From Nautilus pompilius (Eukaryota > Mollusca > Cephalopoda > Nautilida > Nautilidae), in the NCBI GenBank assembly GCA_018389105.1, contig JACATO010000036.1, positions 310,001-374,000 of the forward strand: a stretch of 64,000 nucleotides of DNA, written 5' to 3'. The notes under the pieces are model-generated. The model ran no database searches. It saw nothing but the letters and a program-made list of their open reading frames with translations, and was not told where the DNA came from. Of the stretch, positions 12,501 through 27,500 are shown piece by piece (position 1 is the stretch's first letter; every line of letters begins with the position of its first letter). A program made the translations under genes and the position numbers.

Positions 12501-15500
12501 GTAATAAAAACATTTTCACTGACACAAAAGCACAGTGGGATAGATAAACAAACAAACACAAATGTGTTTCTTGTCTGAAATGCCAAACAGCATGTGCTTG
12601 ACTTCTCTAGTGCGTTTGTTTTAGACAATGAACGGCTTCTCCACAAAAGTTAGGAGGATATCAAGCAAACTAGCTGGGCACGGCCCACCAACCCTGAATA
12701 CTTATCTTGGAGAGATTGTCACCATTTTCTAAAATTGTATCCAGCATGGAGTGCTGCAAAACAACCAAAGCCTAATTCGTCTTTTATTCTGGCAGCACTC
12801 ACACAGTTGATGGTGAACAATCTCATCTCAGGAAGAGCTCCTTAAGAGTGCTTCCCTAAACCAGCTTGATGTTAGATCTCTCTGGGCCAAGTGTTCAGAA
12901 CTTTACTGATGGCAGCAGTGGGTTGGTTAGGTGCTCAGAGCAACAACTTTCCACCACCCCCCCCCCAATATCAGGGTTAGTAAATTAGTGTCTGTTTGTG
13001 TGTGTAGTTTAGGGAATTATAATGATTTTTCTTTTCAAAACATTTTGAAAAGTAAATCACCAGTATATTTTGCATTGAAGATAAGTTGAACAAACAAAGG
13101 ATTCATACTTCTGAGAGATCAGTTCTGTGACAGCACATTTGAGCTCAGGCCAGCCCTGATCAGCACAGGCTCTTATTCACCAGGTTTGGGAGACAAGAGG
13201 ACCAAGATGATTTGCTGAACAGGGAAAACTCTGCTGTGAACTATAGATGGAGGAAGCCCCTCTTCTACCTGCCAAACAAACACCAAGAGCTCTCTCACTC
13301 TTCCCACCCCCATGGGTGTCAGCATGGAATAAAGGGAGGAATTAAGCATAAAATAAAAAAAATCTGAAATGCTTCTGAGGAATAAGTATTAACTTTTCTT
13401 AGGTAAAAATGGGTGGGTTCCCTTCTTTTTCAAGAACACTCGTTCTTAACCAGTCAAAGTGCAACCACAACTATTTCTTCTTCAAGATGGTCAATGCCAA
13501 GTTTGCAAGTGTACCTCTATAAATGACTGTATTCACGAAGTGTTCCTGCTGAACAAATCCATCCTTGCTACTAAACATCTATTATTTTGCTTCACTAATA
13601 TATCATCTACCATAATATTCAGAATAACCCCTAATTTTGATAGTTAGGTTTGATTTCATTGATAATCTTGCTAGAAAAGATAAAACAATAGATTTATAGT
13701 TTAATTAGCTTTAACCTTAGAAATTGCCACACAAATCCACTCAGACAGTTAAATGGAGACCAGTGGTGTACAGAGATTTACCTCATACCATACAGATTTA
13801 TTCAGACAAAGTCAGGTGGGTAATATGGCTGGCTGACTCTTGCCCACCCACAAGCCTCCAGGGAAGTAAGCAAACCTCAGAAACGGAGACACCACAGTTA
13901 AGCTTTAAAGCATTCAATTTCCCTATTTTAAAAATAAAGTTGGATTGGAAAATTGATGACGATAAAGATGTAGTGCCAGCCAGTGAAGTAAAACAATTTT
14001 TCAGTCCAAAAGATGATGCAAACAGTCTTGAATAATTAACATTTTGGTTAGTTGGTTAGTATTTATTTGAAAAACCAGCTGACTGCCTTGTAGTAGTAGT
14101 AGTAGTAGTGGTAGTAATAAAGAGGAGATCCCCCACCCCAATGCAAAGAATTTTCATTTTCTTTCTTGTAATGCCATGAAAGAAACTCTGCATCACTGTT
14201 CCATTTATGGCCTCGTTATCTAGTGGACAAAATTCCCGGCAGATAGGCACTATAACTTTAAATGAAACAAAAATTCTAAAAGCCAAGCACAGTTAGATGA
14301 CATGTATATGCCAGTTAAAAGTAGCAGCAGATCTACACAGAGGTGACAATGGTTAAGAGAGTAGGTACCTTGAAGAGTCTTGGCTGACCGGATGATAGAG
14401 CCACTGTGCCCTAGAAGTGAAAATGAAACACAGTAAAGTGTTGGAAGGAATCCCGGCTATTAGCCGGGGCTGTTGACTGGCGTTCAGCCACAACTTCTGG
14501 ATTTGTCAGGCATTGAATAAAAGCAACAACAAACAACAACAACAAAAAAAATTTAAAAATGCTTAAAACAAAACAGAAATAAAAAGAAAACATTTCACAA
14601 AGCAAATCAATAGAACTGTTTTACGCTGCACGTGTATTTCTAGTTTGTTCTTTTTCCTCTCCTCCGTGCGCAGACACATTAACTGTTTTTGGCAAGCAAT
14701 GCACCAAAGGCACATTTAACAGACACATTTCATGGTTTCAAGCCTGTACCTACTGTCAATGTCTGGAAATGGTTAACAAGGCTATTTTCTGCTTCATGAG
14801 AATGGTTGTCAGGAATCTCAAAACCATTGTAGGAAATGTGGAGAGAGAAATGCATCCAAATTTTCTTTTGTCACTGAGGGCTAATTGCAATCTGCTGTTC
14901 AGATTTAGAAAGCACCATCTTCCTTATGTATCTAAATAAGACAAAATGTGGTTAGTTTGAGAGAGTGAGTTTTTGTTTGTTTTAAAAGAAAGAATTATGA
15001 CTGCTGCAAACTATGAAAGCAGATTCCACAGCACAGAGGCTCCAACTTGTGTTATACAGAATCACTAATTGGCCAGCAAAGCTAAGATTAGACCAATAAA
15101 ATTGCTAGATTTAAGCCAAACTCATTTCTGTCCCAGTGTAAAGACCATTTTACTGTAATACGCTTGTCTCATACTGAAAATATCTAAAGAGAAATCTAAT
15201 CAAATGAAGTTCCAAAGATAAGTGAGAGCATATGGGATGGGAGGACTTAATTTGGATATTGTATTAAACAAACAATTCACATTCTCCCAGCTTTTACACA
15301 TTACTTCTGGGAGATCTAAATTTTCTCACCCATTTCCAGTTGGAGTCCCTGACAACAGTTTAAAACAGTTTACAAATGTTGTTTTAATATCAGTGTTTTT
15401 TTGGACAATGCTGAAAACTTCCTGCATGAAATGTCCCAGAGATGGTAGAGAGCTTTCTCTGGATGTGCAAACAGATGAGAAAAGGGTGGCAATGCATCTA

Positions 15501-18500
15501 ACTTTTATGAACTGAAATAAATTTAAGATAAAAGGTAGGAATGATTTCCGTTATAGGGTTGCACTACGTCTTGGGTAGATCTTTAGCTGGAGTTCAATAT
15601 CAGTTCACTCCTGTGATTAAAAATAACGAGCAATTTTCTCTATTTTAGGACCAAATGGATTTTTATAAATCATTTTGTGCTTGTATACACAAAATAAGAA
15701 AAGCAAAGATTTGCTAACAAAGATGGAAAGTATTTGGTGAACTCGCTGCATCAACAAGGAGCACAAGTCAGGGACTACCTTAGTCACTACGAGCAAAGGT
15801 GATGAAAAATTCCTAAACTAATCAGACTTCCTCCAAGGTTCCTTAATGTCACGAGCACTCTATTGAGATTTTAGGTTTTAGAGAAAGAACATTATGATTA
15901 AAACTTTGATGAGTTGGAAGTTTGTGATTTTTCTTTTATTCAACTTAGAATTTATGTAGCATAATAAAAATAAAATTGAAATTTCATGTCATATCTGAGT
16001 ATTCAATATTAAGATTAGTTTTCAATCGGAAGGGATATTCATTTAGACAGAGCATTCATTACAACTGCTGTACAAATGTCAATCTAAAAATGAAACTCCA
16101 GTATTTATTTCTTTTCCTTCGTGCATTTGCCTCAAGGTCTATCATATGAACTCCAGCCTCTGTATTCTATTCTCTTTACTGTGCTGCCAATACTCATTGT
16201 CCTGTCCTGTTTGGAAGCAGAACACAGTCAGCTTGTCTTTTGAGAGCCTACAGCACTCATCTGAGGATGTTCTTGCAGTCTTGGCACGGGGTGGGCAGGC
16301 TCCTCCTCAAGCCGTATTTTGGCTAGATAACCTGCACTTTAATTTCCCCTGATATTCCACCCCTCTTGCAGTTGCTCAATTTGTTGTTTGTTTGTTTTTT
16401 TTTTTTTTGTTGCTGCCTCTTCTCTCTGCTCTATGACTGAACCAGGGTAATCAGGTCAGAGACACCGAAAACTGCCTGCTGATAATTAACAAATGGAAAA
16501 AAACCCCTTACCGCCCCACCCATAACCCCCATTTGCCAGCTCCTAATTCGGGTGCCAGTCGGGCCTCCAACACAATGAGCCTTCAGATAAAGCCAACAAA
16601 TGACATTTATGATGGCAAGTGTTCCAAGCTTCTTTCAAATGCACTGTCTTATGCTGTATACATATTTCATTTTTAATGAATGTTTTCTCTTGGAAATAAA
16701 AATACCCCTATCACACATTGACTGAACAGGGGGGGGGCAAGTGAGTAATCCTTATATCATTTAAATGACTTGGGTTCCATTAAAGCACTAACTGGCATTA
16801 CACATGTAAAGAACCAATCATTAAAGTTCCACAGCAGCAAAACTAAGATTTGGGAAAAAATTATCTTGAAATTATGAATAAAGATAAAGAACTGAACCCT
16901 GACAAATGGAGTTAGAATTTCAGGAAAAGGCTTTAAGAATTCTAATAAATACACAAGTACCCTCAAGCATACTCTAAATTAGACGGGAGTATGGGAGACA
17001 TCACACTTATTTCCGTACATCTACTGCCTCTATATAATGAAAGTTTGTTCATTATCACCCCTAACTTCTCAGAAATAGTGCAGACAGAGTCAGGTATTAG
17101 ACAGCTTATTAGTGTAGCAGCTGACTGAGTTAATTGCATTGCATTGGTTTAGCGAAGTAGTATTTTAAGCAAAGCTGGATTGATTAATTACATGCACAGC
17201 TAGTTAATAAATATGATATCAAGCATCCAAAACCTAGTTTTCCTGGAGGGGTTTTAAGATTTACACTAAAGAGACCTCAGCCAGCCCAGATATACTATTT
17301 TCATATCCTGTTTCAAAAGTCTTAAAAAATTCTCTCTGGTATTATATATGATCCTCACTGCACATTGCCAAGTCTGCATGCTGGCCGACCCTCACTCGGT
17401 TCTCCAAGACAACAGTCAAGCAGCCTTACACTAATGAATGACAGTAGTGGTCACAGCAGGCTGAAATGAAACAGCTACTAGAACACACTGGGCTAACCGC
17501 ACTTACCAAATGAGGAGCTGGTGTGGGGACCAGTGACGGTGAAAAGGGAGGCAACCCAATGGTATGCTGATGAGTATGTTGATGTTGATGCATGTGTTGA
17601 TGCTGATGCTGGTGCATTTCTGTTCGAAGGTATGATGCTGGTCCTAGCGTACCTCTGTCATGTGTCGCTATCAGTCGGTTACTCAAATCTCGTGGCAAAT
17701 AGTCAGTATCTGGAAGGGAAAGAGTGTTTCATTATTCTAGTTGTCGCCATTATATAACAACAATAGCAGAGTTAGAATGGTGTACATTCGATGATTATTT
17801 GAAAAAGTATGCAGAGCTTGTTTTTCAACTGATAATGGCTAAATCATTCTTTTAAGCAGTTACAAAGAAAGAAACAGAATTATGGTTTTGCCCAGATCTG
17901 GGCCTACAATGAATGGCAGATTAATTAAGCCATGTATACATGTCTACAGAACTTAGAGAAATGCAGCAAGTTGGAAATTAACAGGCCACAAACAGCATTC
18001 CCATCAGTACTTACTTGCTGGGTAAGACAGGGCATCTGTTCCGAAGTGGTTAGCTACATTTCCGGCTACTGACAAGGCTGTGGAGGTTAGGGTTGGATGT
18101 GGAGGTAGAGGAGGTGCGAACATATTATGGGGATGTGCTGAAGGAGGGTGATGTGTGTGCAACGGAGGCGGGGCAGGATGATGATGGGGAGCAAATGTTG
18201 CCGAGTGACTATGGAGTGAGTTAAGAGAAAGGGGCAAATTTGCACTTTGACTAAGTGACAAGGGGCCTGTGTATAGCTGGTTGGTACTGGGGCTGAAAAG
18301 CAGAAAAAAAAAACATTATATATGTTGTACAGAAATATTCTTAATCCACTACTAACAGAAAAGTGTTAATAAAAGATCAGCAGCGATAGTTAGAAAAAGG
18401 AGCTGCATAACACTGGACAACAACCAATTTGCTACTGAGGTTGAGTATGTTGATTTAAAATCTGAAATCAGATTTTCTTGCACCACTGCATATAAACCTG

Positions 18501-21500
18501 GGCCTGATGAAGAGCTCTGTAGAGGCAATGAGTGTTGAAGGTGTGGGATTTCTTTATCCGAAAGGAAAAATCTGGAGCGATTTTAACTGATGCCAAGCTG
18601 AAGGCTGGAGTATTTGTCAGATCACAAATTTGTGATTTATTCTCCGATCCAGTCTTCGTCGAGGCTTAACCCACTGGAGCTGGTTGCATGGGCGGCTTTC
18701 AAACTGGTCGTCCACAGTTTCCTTGGGAACCACAAAGCAGACAACTATGCTGAGTTGGTTCAAGACACGATAAAAACCTTTGAAGAAATGGGTGGCCGTA
18801 TGTCGCTGAAGTTGCATTTTCTTGACCGGATTTCTTCCCAGCCAACCTTGGTGCTGTGGGCGATGAGCGTGGAGACCCACTATCAGGGGAGATTCAACTC
18901 CAACATGATGGGAGACTTTTTGGTATCTTCAGAGACAAACCACTGCTATTCACAAGCATAAATCAAGTACCCAAAACATTTCTAAATTGTTAATGTCTAC
19001 TTTATTCCACGTGATCATATCGGGAAATGAATTTTTTTGCAATTTTTCAATTTGCTTGATTTATCAATAAACAATGACTGAAAATGACATTTTACTGTAA
19101 CTACAATCCTGATGTGCTGGGTCAACTCTGGCTTCAGCTGCTTCATCTGATAAAGGACACCTACATATACCTCAGTAGCAGACGAAAAGTTATTTGTTGT
19201 TGTCTAGTGTACCATAGGAATGTTCATAAGGCACATCGAAACTCACCTGGACCAGCCAACAGACGTTTTTGGGAACGGTAATGGTTCCTTTTCCTTGTTG
19301 ATGGTAGGAGGCTCCTCTCTTCGTGGAACCCGGTTCAGAGGTGGTGTTCTTTTTGGTGGTTCCCGTGGAGCAGGTGGCACTGGTGGTGGTGGTGGTTGGA
19401 TCGGCGGGGGCTTTGGCTGTGGGGAGAAGCTTTTTATGACTGGAGGGGGAGGAGGGAGGCTGGGCAGTGGAGAGGATGGGCGAGGACCATTGGCTACGAT
19501 CGGTACGGTGGCAGTTGGAGAAACGCTCGCGGTAGCAGCGGTGGTTGTAGTCACTGTCACGCAGCTTGTGCTGCTGCTACTGGTGCCACATGTGGTCGTC
19601 GTCGTGGCAGTAGTGGTGGTGTTGGAAGTGGTTGTAATGATGGCTGTTACGGGGAGACAACTCTCTTCTGCAAACAGACAAGAAAGGGTTGGTGTGAATA
19701 ACTGGCTCATGGAAACCAGGACAGTGAACATCGATGGGGAAAACATACACAACATCATAATGAATTTTTATTTCTTAGTGTCCAAGTAAAAAAGTTTTGA
19801 AATTTTAAGAATATTCCTCCTTGAAATGGATTTTCTCAAATTTAGGCTACAATTCTATTAATTGTGATTGTATTCCCCCTCTACAAAAAATGTAATTAAA
19901 GAGAAAACAAGAGACTCTTGCTGTTACATATCAGACTACATGAAAATGCTCCAAACATCAAGATAGTCAAGGTCTTGAGCCCTGTGATGTGCAACAGCGC
20001 ACATAACCTGAGAACAAACCAGCTGGCATCTTGCACACCAAATGCAGAATGACTGATCTATTACATCTGAGTCCATGCATATTTAATAAGTATAGAAATA
20101 CAGTCAGCACACCATCAAAGGTCAGCCATGATGGATGCATCCCAGGGTAATAACTCTGGGAATACATTTGCCACTCATGAAAAGGTTAATTGATGACTCC
20201 ATGACAAACTGGTCTAATCGCTGATCATCAAAGGACTCATCTGTCTTGTCTGGCAGGTTGTAGGATGTTGGGCCATTTTAAACGTATGTAATATGATGAG
20301 TGTTTTCCAGAACTTTCCACAAGAACAGTCTCCTGCACTTTACAAAACAGAGAAAAGCAATTACCTTCGCAGATCTTTTTCCCTGTGGCTTTTCCTTTCA
20401 GATGATTATTTATTAAGGGAGATAACCCTGAAAGAAAACAAAATAGCAGACATTTAAGTCCTACAAAGTTCCATATGACACTTTTTGAGCAATAAAGTCT
20501 TTTAAAGTTTCTTAAAGGAACACCCCAAACACACACACACCTTTTGTAATCTTGCTGAGGAATAATAAATCAGACATTAGCTGGGGTTTTTTTTTGTTTG
20601 TTTCTTCCCCTTGGTAGAAACATGAAATATGCAAGATGTTCTGGTGTGAATTCTGACCACATCAGTTTTCTCTTCTGTCATGCATTTGCACAAATTTGGA
20701 TCATGGTCACTTGTTGGGTATGAGAGAAGTTTACCTCAAACATGAGACCTATAAGTGGCACACGAACAACGAAAGGATAAATACCAAAGAGCTGAGTTGG
20801 ACAGTTATGTGAGTTAAGTTCAAACCAGGCTGAAATGATGTAGCCATCAAACCGCCTGTTCCTAAGCTGCAGCGATGATGACTGCATTTAAACTAACAGT
20901 GCAAAGCAGTCTTACTTGCTTGAACAAGGAGGCTCAGTAGAACACCGTGGGGACTTCTAGCTGCTGATATAGTAATAAACAAGGAGCCGTCTTTGTGAAG
21001 GAGAAAAAATTGGGATGAAGGCAACAGAAAAACCAGGTGAAAATTATCAGAAACAGGAATGGTTTGTTATCAGTTAGTATCAAGCAGCGCAGGCCCAAAA
21101 TTGATAAGAATTGTCAATCACAACAGAACAAACAGCTGATATATCATTTTCCCTTAATTCCTGCCAAAGTTGGAAGAGACATGCCCTGTGTAGCCTAGGA
21201 CTGGAAACACTTCCTATTAGGCAACTGTGACAATACATCCTCACCAGGGTTGCCTCCGCTATAAACATCAATATACAAAAAAAATAAATAAAAAAAATGG
21301 GCAAACTAGAGGTAAACAGTCAGTGACATGCATGTGCTTTGGGAGCTATAAATTGTCTGATGTAAGGATCTTGATTGAAAATTACTGCTGCTATAAACAC
21401 GACCAATAATAATTGAGAGAGAGGGGTGGACAATTTTACAGAAAGCCTTGACCTTTATGAATTAAGTCAATGCATTTAGTGAGTAAAGGGTTACTTTTAG

Positions 21501-24500
21501 TTCGCTCCAGGGCAGTTCAAACAAAAGTAAGTAATAGCTGAAACCCAGCCAGCCCCCTTCCTGTATATACAAACATTGGGATTTTTTGAAGAAGCAAAAA
21601 GAGGACCCCAGAAAACTTTTGACCTCATTCTCCCCGCCAGCATACATTGTAGTACAGTTTGTTGTCTTGAGTTACAAACTTCAGTCTCTGTAACCCCCGT
21701 CTTCTTAAGGCGCCAACAGGGAGCCAGACTAGGAATTCACCACTTTTCCTCTGCGCACTATTCACCTGTCAAAACAGTTGTGTAGGCGACTGTGAAGACA
21801 GATGAGGTGTTCACAACACTGACCTTAGAACAATCAAGGATAAATGGAGCATAAGGTAAAATTATACACCTGTCAAATACCTGCCAGCAGATTGGAGAGA
21901 TTAGTTCTTCACCTGCTGATTGTTTCACCTAAATTATAGTAAGGTAAGGTAACAAAACACACAATATTTACAAAATCCACAATCTTAAAAAAATGTAGTC
22001 ACTTTTTTTGCATTACTCTACAAATATTGCTTTATCTAGGGTCACGCTGGAGGTATTATTTCTTGTCAGATGCACACATTCTCTACATCTAAAAAAAAAG
22101 AAAGGAAGAAACTCTAGAATAATTTACAGTGATATCACATCTACTACATATGTACTTTTTTGTTTCCAGTTTAAAAAAAAAAGCCAAATCACAAAATAAA
22201 CAGTCCATTATTTGGTCAAATGTCTCTTGTGATATCATGAGTAGTACATAATGCTGGCTTTGTATAGCAAAGAAAGAAAGTGATTTGGATCTCTCAAGAT
22301 AATGTCATCTGGATGGAATCATCTTTCCCTGCTACCACTGTTTCAGCAATAGCAGTGTATTATTTTGGGTTATCATCAGCACAAAACAATTTTATAAACC
22401 AGCCCAAGTTTTGGAAAATTTGCCACAGTGGGCAAATAAGTTCATTATCCATCTAGGCAGGAATTTGGTTCACCAATGTGCATATAGTTAACAGCTTACA
22501 CTATAATAGAAAATAACAGCATTGTCCCTCTGTCATTACTGGTACTGGAAGGGTTAACTGACTGACTAGAGCAGTCGTACTGTAACAGAAATGCAGTGTG
22601 GTTAAGTGTGGGTCAAGGTCAAATGAATATGGTCAAACATACTCATAGTTTCAGATTCAAAACAATTTGCATGCACAATACATAAAATATCTTTCTTTCT
22701 CTCTTTTCTTTTTACTATTTTCTTCATTTTAAATAGTAGTATGCATTTATTTTTAATATCCTGATGCAACTTAGCAATTGCTGTATCAAATGGTTTTGAT
22801 GGATGACTTGGTGATATAGTTACCTCAATGCTGGGCTAGCTTACCAGGGAAGATCCCGCCTGAGTCTGTCACACCCCACAGAAACTGTTATAAGAGTACC
22901 CAAGTTAAAAAGGATAAAACAACAATCACCCACTGAAAGTTTTACACTCAGAATGCACAACTTAAGCAAGTTTCGTTAGGAAAAAAAAAAAAGCCAACTG
23001 GCAATAATATCTAAGTCAGCCAGTCATTTCTGGAAGTCAAAGACTTCTATGCCCACCAGACAATGTCAGGATTTTTTAGTAGTAGATGAATGAATTCCAT
23101 TTTTGTACAGCAAAATTTACTTTATTTTTCCTAAGGAAAGTCAGGGGCAAATGGCTCATGTTGAGCCAGCAGGGGAGAGAGACATTCATTTGGGCCTCCA
23201 TTGAAATCAGTGAGTGAATTACAGAAGGCCAACTGATTATTCTTCAGGAACAGAATTAGAATTTTATCTAAGTATTTCTCCTTTTAACATCTCAAAGCCG
23301 TCCAGTAAGTTTACTGCAGGTTGATGGAATTAGCTTCACAAATCCAGGCAATGACTTTCCTTTTGATTCTAATATTTCTTAATGGAAAGGTGTGGGACTG
23401 GTGTGAATTAAGTTGTTTTTCTTTTTTCAAATAGTTCTTATCAAAAGATGAAGTACATGCTGCTGATTCAAACTAACTGTCCAAACCAAAAGTAAACTAC
23501 TATTAGTCATTGAAACATTCCAAGTGGAGGTCCCCTCCCTTTACAGGAAGCATAGTCATTGTATCCATGTTGCTAAGGAAATCTAGATAAAGAAATCATA
23601 GTGAGAAAAACAAATTACTGGTTAACTCTTTACCAACAGAATTTATGCTCCTGCACCAGTTACACACTATTAACCAAACAAGGGTCTAGTAGGTAAAATA
23701 CTAAAGTTTTAGATGTTAGCAATATCAAGTGTAAACTTAGTCTGCTGATAAATCCAAAATAGTATGAACAATATGCAACTAAAACATATTTAATATATTC
23801 TGAATATGTTACTGTTGTGTGTGTGTGTGGATTGTCCACAGTTAAAATAGGAAAGGGAGAAGTCTAGTTCCTTGTGGCAATGCTTGTAGAAAAATACTGA
23901 TGGTCTGTCTCTATCTCATAAGAAAACTATTATCCAAACATGGCTTGGAGCAATATTAGCTCCAGTTACCATGTAATATCAAAACAAATTATAGGTATTA
24001 TCTGTAGACTCTGATTAAGATAAAATATGCCAGGTATTAAAACAATTCCCTTTGAAGAATGGTCTACCATCCTAGGGCTATAGGAAACCTTTGCCACCCT
24101 AAAAAAAGCTGCCCGTGTAGCATCAATCTCCAGCTCAGCTAGCAAGAAAATAAGAGCGGAGACAGAGATAGAAAACAATTCTGTTGAAGTCGTACTACCA
24201 ACAAAACATAACAGAATAGCAGCTACAAATTTTATCAGCCAAAGAACTCCAACACGGCTGCTTTTCTTTTCTTTTTTTTAAATCTTACAGTTAAAAACAG
24301 GTCATTTTCATCATGCTAGTTTAGGCTATTCCAGAGAATCGGTTTCTAATTGTCAGCTGTCACTTGCACACCAGTACCAAAACTAGTCTCTCTGCACAAA
24401 GCAAAGTCTTTTGTTGTTCAGAATAGTTGTAACTGGCTGAGGCCAGCAGTCATTCAATATCACTTCTGTCTATGCCAGAGACAGCATGTGTAGGAGGATG

Positions 24501-27500
24501 CTGGCCTACATCATGGCTTCTTCACTCCATTTTTATTGGTTTGCAAAGTGACTTCACCAGTGAAGCTACCTGTCTGACTGACTTAGACCACCTAGTGTGT
24601 TGTTGTTGTTATCTGTGCAATGGAATCCAATACTGACTGGTCAGATCTTCTGTTTTTCTATCAGCTGATACTGGAGAATTTCTTCCAACAAATGGTGGAA
24701 AAGATCACCCACTGAGCAGCACAGTCCTGGCAGTAAATTTCACCATGGGTCTCCATTTTATGCTGTCCAATGAAGACTTTTAGAGTGAGAATAACAAACT
24801 AAGTGTCAAAAGTAATGACTGAGATTTAAGAAAGAAACGAAATATTGGCATGTGTGCTGACAATAGTTGGTTGACTTTACTCTACATTTCTACTTTTTGC
24901 ACTATAAAATGAATTCTAGTTTCATTTTCTAAACAATTCCTTTTCATCTGGATTACTGAACTGTGTGCTAAGTCATTTGTGCTATTTGAGTCATTCCATA
25001 ACTTCTTAATGCTTTTTTTAAAAATAATTGTAATCAGGTAGGTACATTTTGTACGGAAATTGTCTAAACATCTGTGCATATTAACTATTGCAATTGTAAG
25101 TAACTTGGAAAGGGTTAAAGCCACATTTAACCAAGGTTAAATCTCTTGCTTATTTCCTGCTGTTTTGTGATTCCAGATATGGTCAGTCAGTATAAGTATT
25201 CTTCCTTTAATACAATAATTGTGGCCAAGTGCTATGTTTGTCTTAACGTGGTTGAAAAGCTATGTGGATCATCCCTCTTTTAATCCCCTCTATTTGTTGT
25301 ATATTTGGTGGCATGTTGAAATGCCAAGTTATTCTAAAGATATTTTCACCATTTCAGTCAGCCAAGGTAGAAAAGCTGCAATCGCTGTAAAGTAAACCAG
25401 CTGGTATCAATTAGTTCACATTAAATTCTTAATTTCAAAGATAACAGAAACCAGAACAGGACTCAGTTAGAAGACGACAGTTCACACATGATGAATAAGT
25501 ATAAAAGCAGTCAAAAACTTTATTTAAAAACCAACTATTAATTAATATCTGGAATGTTAGGACCATTACAAAAAAAAAGACAGTTTATAAACTACTGAAA
25601 GGGACACAATGATAATAAGTGTCATCTAGTTTTAGAGGATGACACCAGCTAACCCTTTCCAATCCCTAAAAGACTTCCTTTAAACCAACACATCCTATTC
25701 TGTCATTGTTATTTATCAGAAACATTGTCTACAATACATCTCTCCAAGTTTCACAAAATCCATTCTGACATCCAAGCAGGTAAAAAAAAAAAAAAAAACA
25801 AACAACTGTCAACAGCTTCAGGTGATCTCAAATCTCAAACTTTTCTAAAATTATCAGATTTAGACAAGTACTTAAAGTTCTTGTGTAATGCCCTTGTCAC
25901 TAGTGGGTTACTACACCAGATTACAACCTTTTCTCGTTCATATCTCTGGCATTCTTCCTATACACAGCTGAGCATGAGTACAAGCCTATTATTAAAAGTG
26001 AGGTTATCTCCCCTAACCCCAAATGACAGGTAGCATTTAAGTGCTCTGATGTGCTGGTGTGAAGTAGCCAACTTCTAGCCTCATTCATTTATGTCAGCCA
26101 GCTAACCAACTACTTCACATCTTACACACAGCAGGTTTTAGGGGAGGGGGGTAGAATTACATTATTTATAGACAAGCTCCCTGGAGTTAAAAATAGTGTG
26201 TGTGTGTGTAGGGGGGAGCAGATTTCCCTATATTGCATTTGTGCCGGCTGGTCCTACACGAGAATTTCATTTTTCATGCAGAAAAATATTTTTTTTTTTT
26301 ATTTTTAAAATAAACAAACAAGTCAATTATGGCCACAACCAGTCTGAATTCTGCCTGTTGTAAAACTGCCGAGAAGAACCATTCACTTATATTACCTCTT
26401 AACACTTATGGTAATTTAGTAGTCTGTTGAAATCCTGAGGGCTCTAGAACCTTCAAGGACAAGGCAGGCTATGTTCTACAGATGATCAACAGACACCTAT
26501 CCATGACCTGCTTGAAGTTCTCTCACACAGCCTAGAATAGTTGCTTTCTGAAGCTAGTTAAAAGAAAATCACACCTGAAAACCTCCACACAGAAGGGTTT
26601 CCACTTTGACTCTACTCCTAGCAACCTAAGTTTTCTGTATATACATTTGAAAAAAAAAAAAAAACAAACAAAAAGGACTAACTTCCATTTTATATAAGAT
26701 GTTAAATTCATTCCTTCTAATTTAGTTTTATTTCTTTTTAAAACAGTCTACTGAAGAAAAGAATGCTTATCGGCCAAGCAGTGACATAGGGCAGCAGGTA
26801 AGTTCCAGAGGAAGAGAGCACATGGCGACAACGAGAGTGGTGAGATTTACATCAGCTAACAGGCTAAAAGCACACCTAGAGAGATTTTAGCATGAAATCA
26901 ATATCCAAACTTTAGCTGAAGCATCTGAACAAGATGCGAAAATGATGATGATGGTGATGATGCACATGTGCTGTCAACAATCTACTGCTGATGTAGAAAT
27001 GGTACATTCTGATTGGTAACAATCACCAGCCAGAGATATGTAAGGATGCAGGGTTAGTTGTTATAGTACATAAGAAAGACTGATGCTATTCTGGTTCTAA
27101 GCTTACTTTTCATTTCTAAATAATCTTGCCAGATTTCAGAAAACAGCAACCACCTGCCTGGTGATGTTATAGCTCATTGAAAAACATTGGAATGTTACCT
27201 GCTGCGCTTCATTTATTTAAATATTTCAAAAGCCAGAGTGCTGAGTACGCTACCCCACGAGGCACATGTAGAACCTACAGCAGAAGATCGAAAGTAGCAT
27301 CAACCGAATCCACCTGACAAATATGTTGATTTGTCTCTGAAGTTCTTAGCTGAACTCTGTGAAGACTTAAATATCCTGTAAAATAAATGTCTGACAAGTT
27401 TCTTTTTCTGAGTGTCTGAAGGTGTGTTGGGGGGCGGGGAGAGTGCTGAGTAAAATGACGACTAACTTCTGGTAAACTAACTCTGTAACATAACGATAAA

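Noticed and set aside
13724..14035. 103-codon plus-strand frame
   Set aside because: It begins at TTG, has no recognised similarity and lies in intronic AT-rich DNA.
19220..19789. 189-codon plus-strand Gly/Val-rich frame
   Set aside because: It is the antisense shadow of the Thr/Pro-rich AUTS2-homologue exon at 19247-19667.
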